A stretch of DNA of 64,000 nucleotides from Ornithinimicrobium sufpigmenti (GTDB lineage: Bacteria > Actinomycetota > Actinomycetes > Actinomycetales > Dermatophilaceae): positions 4,105,360 through 4,169,359 of the forward strand of contig NZ_CP036403.1 in NCBI RefSeq assembly GCF_004322775.1. Reading direction: 5' to 3'. The notes beneath the pieces were generated by a model that saw only the letters and a list, made by a program, of their open reading frames with translations, did no database searches and was not told the origin of the DNA. The position numbers were made by a program, and so were the translations under genes. Positions within the stretch are counted from its first letter, which is position 1. Every line of letters begins with the position of its first letter. Shown in pieces: positions 63,206 through 64,000 of the stretch.

Positions 63206-63579
63206 CGGAGCACCCGCTGCAGGGCCTCGTCCAGGTCCGCGCCGAGCTCGGCCGAGGAGGCGGTCGCCGCGCGTGGCTGGGCGCGCACGACCAGGTCGGT
63301 CCCGTCGGGGACCTGGCCCAGGCGGACACCCACCTGCACCCGCAGCCGGCGGATCACCCGGTGCCGCACGACCGAGTTACCCACGGCCTTGGACACCACA
63401 AAACCCACGCGCGGCGGGCGCGTGGGCACGGTGGTGTCGGTGGACATCGCGGCGTGGACGACGAGCAGCTCGGTGCCCGCCCGGCGACGACGCGCATCCC
63501 CCGGTTGCTCGGTACGCCCTCGCCTCAGTACACCTCGGTAGTCCTCCGGGCGGGAGAGTCGGTGACGACGCGGGAGCAT
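63202..63579 (-). CDS. rnpA: ribonuclease P protein component
   Basis: 125 residues. N-terminus [20 protein letters not shown] and the RNA-binding signature [20 protein letters not shown] are diagnostic (RNR-type motif). It combines with the RNase P RNA, encoded elsewhere, to mature tRNA 5' ends. It is 27 bp downstream of rpmH and ATGA-coupled to yidD. Confidence 0.97.
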   Translation of the reverse strand: MLPRRHRLSRPEDYRGVLRRGRTEQPGDARRRRAGTELLVVHAAMSTDTTVPTRPPRVGFVVSKAVGNSVVRHRVIRRLRVQVGVRLGQVPDGTDLVVRAQPRAATASSAELGADLDEALQRVLR

Positions 63580-63606
63580 CGCGGGCGCCGGAGCGGCCGA
63601 CGCCGC

Positions 63607-63744
63607 TCAGGCGGACAGGCTCGAGCGGCCCTTGGTGCGGCGCGCGTTCAGGATGGCTCGACCAGCACGGGTCCGCATACGCAGACGGAAGCCGTGCTTC
63701 TTGGCGCGGCGGCGGTTGTTGGGCTGGAAGGTGCGCTTGCTCAT
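63607..63744 (-). CDS. rpmH: 50S ribosomal protein L34
   Basis: 45 residues, full length. [20 protein letters not shown] followed by [19 protein letters not shown] is L34 throughout. It is the first gene of rpmH-rnpA-yidD-yidC-jag-rsmG-parA-parB, which marks the dnaA-proximal side of the origin in actinobacteria. Confidence 0.98.
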   Translation of the reverse strand: MSKRTFQPNNRRRAKKHGFRLRMRTRAGRAILNARRTKGRSSLSA

Positions 63745-64000
63745 GGTGCTGCTCCGGGGTCGGGGTGGGTCAGGTCGCTGGGCAGGGTCGGCCGCCAACG
63801 AAGGCCCACGGCAGGCGCACGCGTGTGGAGGCTGAACCCATGGGCAGGCGAAAGCGGCCGGAAATCGGCCTCCCTTACGGTACGTTCCGCGCCACCCCGG
63901 GGTCAAACCGGCGGCGGTAGACCGAGGTTCGCGTCCCGGATCCAGTCTCAGCTCGAGTCAGAACTCGAGTCATCGACTGCGTCCGAAGATGGCGAACCGC
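63745..64000. other. rpmH upstream region
   Basis: This 256-bp region contains the rpmH promoter. A direct repeat ctcgagtca occurs at 63952-63960 and 63964-63972, and a loose inverted pair ggttcgc (63926-63932) / gcgaacc (63992-63998) spans the edge. No DnaA box was seen here, so the origin proper probably starts beyond the window. Confidence 0.5.
63877..63906 (-). promoter_or_regulatory. rpmH promoter (TTGACC-N18-TACCGT)
   Basis: On the minus strand, TTGACC (63901-63906) and TACCGT (63877-63882) are separated by 18 bases. This is a housekeeping-sigma type promoter that would give a leader of about 125 nt before rpmH. Confidence 0.65.

Noticed and set aside
63745..64000. Origin of replication inside the window
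   Set aside because: No cluster of DnaA boxes or AT-rich unwinding element is visible before the right edge; oriC is expected further right near dnaA.
1..64000. tRNA, rRNA, insertion sequences and CRISPR arrays
   Set aside because: No cloverleaf or CCA-ended tRNA, rRNA segment, transposase motif or regularly spaced repeat array was noticed. A tRNAscan or Infernal run would be needed to be certain.

Overview
The window is very GC-rich, high-coding-density DNA with GTG starts, GTGA/ATGA overlaps between neighbouring genes and several apparently leaderless genes. It comes from a high-GC actinobacterium. The gene content fits Micrococcales near Intrasporangiaceae/Ornithinimicrobiaceae, but that placement is inference. 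The right end (cca, nudix, DUF6049, murJ, sigM, anti-sigma, trxB, trxA, parB, parA, rsmG, jag, yidC, yidD, rnpA, rpmH) is the conserved block beside the actinobacterial replication origin, so dnaA/oriC is expected just beyond base 64000. No rRNA, tRNA, IS element or CRISPR array was seen.

Layout. 1-6692 (minus): Mrp-type Na+/H+ antiporter operon mnhA(B)-C-D-E-F-G, with the last gene cut by the window edge. 6974-8853 (minus): ribosomal/replication operon rpsF-ssb-rpsR-rplI with a hairpin leader and a rho-independent terminator. 9030-11536 (minus): two GNAT-type genes and a PIG-L deacetylase; one GNAT and the deacetylase look like a single reading frame split at a run of six C. 11744-37993: a 26-kb surface-polysaccharide island holding two nucleotide-sugar dehydrogenases, a Wzm/Wzt (TagG/TagH) type ABC exporter, about nine glycosyltransferase-like proteins (including a three-member and a two-member paralogue family), an asparagine-synthase-like protein with a second degenerate copy fused to it, and polytopic membrane proteins. 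38094-43057: ino1, a class A penicillin-binding protein and a membrane glycosyltransferase-like protein. 42928-45932: an acyltransferase-3/SGNH O-acetylase and a Wzz-like protein. 45925-63744: the origin-proximal block.

How it works together. The island plausibly makes acidic precursors (UDP-glucuronate and a second UDP-uronate), assembles a polymer in the cytoplasm, exports it by the ABC transporter, and decorates it by amidation or acylation. PBP, MurJ and SigM tie the neighbouring region to peptidoglycan assembly and envelope stress. Visible regulatory sequence supports this: leaderless TANNNT-N7-RTG promoters in front of island genes, an ECF-type promoter before the anti-sigma gene, and a SigR/SigH-type promoter (GGGAAC-N18-GTTG) before trxB-trxA. 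Chromosome-partition sequence is also present: four parS-like sites inside parA/parB and DnaA boxes built into a perfect 16-bp inverted repeat between trxA and parB.
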